Assembly: GCA_020629055.1 (NCBI GenBank) | Contig: JAHDEB010000021.1 | Span: forward strand, 13,271-49,977 | From: Chloroflexota bacterium | Lineage (GTDB): Bacteria; Chloroflexota; Anaerolineae; Promineifilales; Promineifilaceae | Direction of reading: 5' to 3' | DNA: 36,707 nucleotides | Shown here: one piece after another, positions 33,099 to 36,707 of the stretch | Layout: every line of letters starts with the position of its first letter | How positions within the stretch are numbered: the first letter of the stretch is position 1 | Notes under the pieces: model-generated | The model's database searches: none | Told to the model about the DNA's origin: nothing | The model's input: only the letters and a program-made list of their open reading frames with translations | Position numbers and translations under genes: made by a program

Positions 33099-34136
33099 AT
33101 GATCAATTTCTTCTCGACCTCAACACTTAAATTGTCGCTGTTCAGCGTCATCGGTTGTTTAATTATGTTATCCCTTTTACCGCAATCCTCTCCTGCTGAA
33201 GCGCAGCCGGGCAACCGTGAGATCGCCTGTAACCCATCGAATGGGTCTGGCGGTTTAGCGCCCGGCACCTATGCGGATACGACGATTGCGGGGCAACCGG
33301 CGGTTGTCATCGTGAGCGAAAACTATGATCCGTCGGAACCAACCGTGCTGACGTTTTATCTGCATGGTGATGGTGGTGGCTATACTTTTTATTCGCAAGA
33401 CGGTCGGCCGTTAAACAACTTGGTGCGTGACAACGGCTGGATTTTTGTCTCGCCGCAATCGTTTACCGATGCTGATTCAGGCACCACTCGCTGGTGGGGC
33501 GCAGGTGTGAGCGGCAATGCGGCCGGCAACGCCGGGATCGAAGCCAACGCGCAGCTGTTAGAGGATGTTTTTGAAGAGATGTTTGCTAAATACAACTTGT
33601 GCCGCAATGTTCTGATGGGACACAGTGCATCAGGCGGTTCGTGGTTTTATGATGGTTATTTTGTGCCCAGTCGCGGCGATCGATATCCCGCTTTCATGAA
33701 TATCGGGTGTGGTTCAAGCGGCATTGACAGCGGTTGGTCCTTTTTCCCGTTTTACGATAATTTAAACAGCTTTAAAGATGATAACGGGATCCAAAATCGC
33801 ACCCAGCTGCATTATACGATCGGGGATCAAGATTTCTTGTTTGATGAAGCTGAGGATGCGGTTCCACACTACCAAGGGCTCGGTTTTGATGTCACTACCG
33901 ATTTTTTGACCGATGTAACCCATTGCGCGTTTGATTTAGCTGGGAAAACGATTGAGTATTGGACGGCCGTGGATAATGCCATCACGATTTCAACAGAACC
34001 GGTGGCTAGCCCGACCCCAGAACCGACTGGAACGCCAACGATTCCGCCGACCCCCATGCCAACTGCGACACCCATCCCGCCTGAGATATTGGATGAATTG
34101 ATTTTTCTCCCCATGGCTGTAAAGGGCAACGGGTAG
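33099..34136 (+). CDS. secreted alpha/beta-hydrolase esterase with Pro/Thr tail
   Basis: Exported serine esterase of 345 residues. I place the start at 33099, where AAAGGAG precedes the ATG by seven bases and a clean signal peptide (hydrophobic core, then SSPAEAQ) follows; an upstream in-frame ATG at 33009 would put 30 polar residues before it. The oxyanion region is LTFYLHGDGGGYTFY, the nucleophile Ser176 is in LMGHSASGG, the acid is probably in GDQDFLFDEA, and the base His275 is in DVTHCAFD. This resembles PHB-depolymerase-like and feruloyl-esterase-like hydrolases. A Pro/Thr linker leads to the tail ELIFLPMAVKGNG, shared with the spondin protein. It lies between the mttB-like and dapA-like genes. 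Confidence 0.85.
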   Translation: MINFFSTSTLKLSLFSVIGCLIMLSLLPQSSPAEAQPGNREIACNPSNGSGGLAPGTYADTTIAGQPAVVIVSENYDPSEPTVLTFYLHGDGGGYTFYSQDGRPLNNLVRDNGWIFVSPQSFTDADSGTTRWWGAGVSGNAAGNAGIEANAQLLEDVFEEMFAKYNLCRNVLMGHSASGGSWFYDGYFVPSRGDRYPAFMNIGCGSSGIDSGWSFFPFYDNLNSFKDDNGIQNRTQLHYTIGDQDFLFDEAEDAVPHYQGLGFDVTTDFLTDVTHCAFDLAGKTIEYWTAVDNAITISTEPVASPTPEPTGTPTIPPTPMPTATPIPPEILDELIFLPMAVKGNG

Positions 34137-34156
34137 AAAGGATATAAAGTGAAAAT

Positions 34157-35059
34157 ATGAAAATGGAAGGGATTTTTACCCCGATCATTACACCCCATCA
34201 CGAAGATGGGTCGATAGACAAAGAAGGATTTGCAGGTGTTGTTGATTTTCTAATCGAGAACAAAATCGCCTGCATTATCACCGGCGGTTCAACGGGTGAG
34301 TATTATGCTCAGACGAATGAAGAGCGGGTTGAGATTATGCATCTGGCCAAAAAAGTGATCAACGGCCGGGTGCCGCTGATGGTTGGGGTAGGTGCGACCC
34401 GCACCGAAGAGGCGATTGAGCTGGCCCAAGAAGCGAAAAACGCGGGTGCAGATTCGATCCTAATCAACTCGCCACCGTACGCGGTGCCGAATGAGCTGGA
34501 AAACGCGATGCATGCACTGCGTATAGACCGGGCGGTTGATTTGCCCATCATGCTGTACAACTATCCCGGCCGGACCGGCACGATGATGGGGACAGAGTAT
34601 TTGGACAGGGTCGGCCGGTCGCCCAATTTTAAGGCGATCAAAGAAAGCTCAGGCGATGTCAACCAAATTCACACGCTCGCCCGAGATTACCCCCACATTA
34701 CCTTAGGTTGTGGGATGGATGACCAGGCGCTCGAATTTTTCGCGTGGGGGGCTCAAGTCTGGGTGGCTGGTGGGTCAAATTTCCTTCCAAAAGAACATTA
34801 TGCGTTGTACAAGGCGTGTGTCTTGGAAAACGACTTCAACAAAGGGCGGCGCATCATGTCTGCCTTGTTGCCACTGATGAGCGTGTTGGAACAAGGTGGG
34901 AAATTTGTGCAGACGATCAAATACGGTTGTGAACTGCGCGGCTTAAAAGCGGGTCCACCCCGATTGCCCTTACGGCCGTTGAACAAAGATGATAAACGGG
35001 CGTTGGCTGAAGTGATGAAGACGCTGCAAGCGACGATTGCACGGATCGAAAATGAATGA
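34157..35059 (+). CDS. dihydrodipicolinate synthase / N-acetylneuraminate lyase family aldolase
   Basis: Class I aldolase of 300 residues, DapA superfamily. The Schiff-base residue is Lys162 in FKAIKESSGDVNQI, the catalytic Tyr is Tyr134 in MLYNYPGRTG, and the pyruvate carboxylate site is GGSTGEYY. The normal lysine-pathway enzyme usually has GTTGE, and the setting is catabolic, so a lyase, dehydratase or deaminase of the family (for example one acting on hydroxy-pyrroline carboxylate or keto-deoxy sugar acids) is more likely than lysine synthesis. It starts 20 bases after the esterase stop and an aldehyde dehydrogenase follows. A DapA-like enzyme beside a semialdehyde dehydrogenase is the arrangement of hydroxyproline and sugar-acid routes to 2-oxoglutarate. 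Confidence 0.88.
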   Translation: MKMEGIFTPIITPHHEDGSIDKEGFAGVVDFLIENKIACIITGGSTGEYYAQTNEERVEIMHLAKKVINGRVPLMVGVGATRTEEAIELAQEAKNAGADSILINSPPYAVPNELENAMHALRIDRAVDLPIMLYNYPGRTGTMMGTEYLDRVGRSPNFKAIKESSGDVNQIHTLARDYPHITLGCGMDDQALEFFAWGAQVWVAGGSNFLPKEHYALYKACVLENDFNKGRRIMSALLPLMSVLEQGGKFVQTIKYGCELRGLKAGPPRLPLRPLNKDDKRALAEVMKTLQATIARIENE

Positions 35060-35064
35060 TTTGG

Positions 35065-35131
35065 GTCGGGGCGAGATACGCCCGAACCAACTAACTTGAG
35101 CCATCAATTCACAGGTGGAACTCGCCCCGAC
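35065..35131 (+). repeat. long inverted repeat between the dapA-like and aldehyde dehydrogenase genes
   Basis: GTCGGGGCGAG (35065-35075) and CTCGCCCCGAC (35121-35131) are exact complements around a 45-base interior. It starts six bases after the dapA-like stop codon within a 209-base gap. The remaining gap (35132-35268) holds a short dyad GTGAG/CTCAC near 35180-35195 and no other clear signal. It may end or attenuate transcription before the dehydrogenase gene, or be a dispersed palindrome. Confidence 0.55.
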
Positions 35132-35268
35132 GGCATGAAATGATTGGATGTCAACGAAATATTTGCCATTCCGTCCGGTGAGTTCCCCTCACTTGATTGC
35201 CTGTGACACGTTTGCAATTCAGCGGGTATCTCACCCCTACGGCAAGGGTACCAACAGAGAAAATAATT

Positions 35269-36707
35269 ATGTCTGATTTATTGACACACGAAGAATATAA
35301 AACAATCGCAGCCGAACTGATTTTCCCGGCCGCCAATTTTATCGATGGCTCATTTCGGGCCGCAAAATCTGGCAAAACGATGCCAACGGTTAATCCGGCC
35401 ACCGGCACAGACTTAGCGCAAATACCAGCCAGTGGGGCGGAAGATGTCGATTTTGCTGTTGAAAAAGCGCGCCAGGCGTTTGAAGACGGCCGATGGGCCA
35501 AGCTGCATCCGGCCGAGCGGAAAGCGGTTTTGATCAAGCTGTGTAAGCTGATTAAACGCAACCGACGGGAGCTAGCGGTGCTTGAGAGCTTGGATAGCGG
35601 CAAGCCGATTGCGGATTGTGAACAGATCGATATTCCAGAAACAATTAATACGATCATGTGGCACGCCGAACTGATCGATAAAATCTATGACCAAACCGCA
35701 CCCGTGGGTGACGACGCTTTGGCCATCATCGTGCGTGAGCCTGTCGGGGTGGTTGGTGCCGTTTTGCCATGGAATTTTCCGATGCTGATGGTGGCTTGGA
35801 AGATCGGACCGGCACTCGCGGCCGGAAATTCGGTGGTGCTAAAACCGGCTGAACAAACCTCGATGACCGCACTGCGGATGGCCGAATTGGCCCACGAAGC
35901 GGGAGTGCCGGCCGGGGTGTTCAACGTGGTTTGTGGGATGGGGCCTGACGTGGGAGAACCCTTGGGCAAGCACATGGACGTCGATATGGTCAGCTTTACC
36001 GGATCCACCGAAACCGGTCGTCGCTTTTTGCACTATGCGGCCGATTCAAACCTGAAAAACGTCGTGCTGGAATGCGGGGGTAAAAATCCGTTTGTCGTGC
36101 TAGACGACGCGGAAGATCTAGACCTGATCGCAGGACATCTGGTCAACGGCGCATTTTGGAACATGGGTGAAAATTGCTCTGCCAGCAGCCGTTTGATCGT
36201 GCACGAAAAAGTTAAAGATGCCCTTTTAGAGCAAGTGTTGGCCCATGCCAAAGAATGGCGCACGGGCGACCCACTGAATCCGGTCAACAACTTGGGTGCG
36301 CTGGTCGATGCAGATCATTTCAAAAAAGTCTCATCCTATTTAAAGAAAGGGAAAAAGAGTGCAAAGGTGATTTTGGGCGGCGAAACGGCCGATGGCAAAT
36401 TCGTGATGCCGACGATTTTCGATCAAGCTGCGGCCGATTCTGACATTGTAAAAGATGAAATCTTTGGACCGGTATTGTCGGTGCTGACCGTTGCTAGCAA
36501 CGATGAAGCGATTCGTTTGGCCAATGACACCCCATATGGATTGGCAGCGTCAGTCTTTTCAGCCAATGCCAAGCGTGCCATTCGTGCGGCGCGTGATATT
36601 CGGGCAGGCACAGTAACGGTCAATAGCTATGGTGAGGGTGATATTTCAACCCCGTTTGGCGGATTTAAACAGTCCGGCTTTGGCGGCCGAGACAATTCGA
36701 TCCATGC
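35269..36707 (+). CDS. NAD(P)-dependent aldehyde dehydrogenase, cut by the window edge
   Basis: Aldehyde dehydrogenase superfamily enzyme. The reading frame is open from ATG 35269 to the last base, so the 3' end is missing; about 479 residues are seen of an expected 490-500. Hallmarks: PWNFPMLMVAWKIGPALAAGN (cofactor and active-site region), GSTETGR, general base Glu268 in LECGGKNPF, catalytic Cys303 in NMGENCSASS, EIFGPVLSV and PFGGFKQSGFGG. The sequence resembles the betaine-aldehyde / gamma-aminobutyraldehyde (PuuC-like) group more than semialdehyde dehydrogenases, but specificity is not safe to assign. With the DapA-like and MttB-like genes it probably finishes a catabolic route by oxidising an aldehyde to an acid. 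The ribosome site is weak. Confidence 0.92.
   Translation, partial: MSDLLTHEEYKTIAAELIFPAANFIDGSFRAAKSGKTMPTVNPATGTDLAQIPASGAEDVDFAVEKARQAFEDGRWAKLHPAERKAVLIKLCKLIKRNRRELAVLESLDSGKPIADCEQIDIPETINTIMWHAELIDKIYDQTAPVGDDALAIIVREPVGVVGAVLPWNFPMLMVAWKIGPALAAGNSVVLKPAEQTSMTALRMAELAHEAGVPAGVFNVVCGMGPDVGEPLGKHMDVDMVSFTGSTETGRRFLHYAADSNLKNVVLECGGKNPFVVLDDAEDLDLIAGHLVNGAFWNMGENCSASSRLIVHEKVKDALLEQVLAHAKEWRTGDPLNPVNNLGALVDADHFKKVSSYLKKGKKSAKVILGGETADGKFVMPTIFDQAAADSDIVKDEIFGPVLSVLTVASNDEAIRLANDTPYGLAASVFSANAKRAIRAARDIRAGTVTVNSYGEGDISTPFGGFKQSGFGGRDNSIH

Larger units (their letters stand above)
1..36707. repeat. highly iterated palindrome CGGCCG
   Basis: Reading the window by eye I count about 120 occurrences of CGGCCG, roughly one per 300 bases and spread evenly, for example at about 425, 719, 965, 1078 and 1162 in the first gene. 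Base composition alone would give fewer than ten. The word occurs in all three codon phases (gCG GCC Gat, atC GGC CGa, CGG CCG) and in genes of every function and on both strands, so neither codon usage nor one protein motif explains it. The count is manual and may be off by a few. Confidence 0.8.

Noticed and set aside
35151..35657. Minus-strand open frame of 168 codons
   Set aside because: Antisense to the aldehyde dehydrogenase gene, which has full family motifs on the plus strand.
1..36707. CRISPR array, tRNA, rRNA or insertion sequence
   Set aside because: No regularly spaced direct repeats, no cloverleaf-like sequence and no transposase-like protein were found; the palindromic elements carry no coding capacity.

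Overview
The window looks like a chromosomal stretch of a Chloroflexota bacterium (Anaerolineae/Ardenticatenia-like), with GC content near 50% by impression. Supporting signs are secreted proteins with long Thr/Pro linkers and an L-[Y/F]-L-P tail, several GT-C membrane proteins, Gfo/Idh/MocA plus ThuA sugar genes, an MttB-family protein without pyrrolysine, and an exosortase system. This assignment is inference; no rRNA or marker gene is present. I see no tRNA, rRNA, CRISPR array, transposase, phage gene or plasmid gene. All genes appear intact except the aldehyde dehydrogenase cut by the right edge. No gene-free stretch exceeds 300 bases.

Layout. (1) 0.27-3.2 kb: a LacI regulator and a GH13_18 sugar phosphorylase, a pair that recalls glucosylglycerate/sucrose phosphorolysis loci. 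A convergent maleate-isomerase/Asp-Glu-racemase-like enzyme follows. (2) 4.3-6.8 kb: a LytS/LytTR-type two-component pair, with a GC-rich hairpin repeat forming the kinase tail and the spacer. (3) 6.9-9.8 kb: a DUF2891 protein and an unrecognised 639-residue protein with two C-terminal membrane helices. (4) 10.0-12.9 kb, minus strand: an operon of Gfo/Idh/MocA, ThuA-like and second Gfo/Idh/MocA genes, probably acting on oxidised sugars. (5) 13.1-18 kb: a crotonase, a DUF1330 protein and two GT-C-type membrane proteins. (6) 18.1-20.6 kb: a C45 acyltransferase/peptidase and a GAF sensor kinase. (7) 20.6-25.2 kb, minus strand: an exosortase fused to an EpsI-like domain, followed by a polytopic VIT/VWA protein ending in a PEP-CTERM signal, which looks like a dedicated enzyme-substrate pair. 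(8) 25.4-30.4 kb: a CocE-type hydrolase, a vanadium-haloperoxidase-like lipoprotein and a secreted spondin-domain protein. (9) 30.6 kb to the end: an IclR regulator, an MttB-family methyltransferase, a secreted esterase, a DHDPS-family lyase and an aldehyde dehydrogenase, which looks like a regulated catabolic cluster.

Three patterns are not explained by the genes. First, the palindrome CGGCCG occurs about 120 times by hand count, in all codon phases, resembling the HIP1 phenomenon of cyanobacteria. Second, a family of nested-palindrome elements of about 70-150 bp sits just upstream of start codons at 6.8, 9.9, 13.1, 14.0 and 23.6 kb; two copies show a paired base change that keeps the outer stem intact. 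Third, two unrelated secreted proteins share a Pro/Thr linker and a near-identical C-terminal tail, a candidate sorting or anchoring signal.
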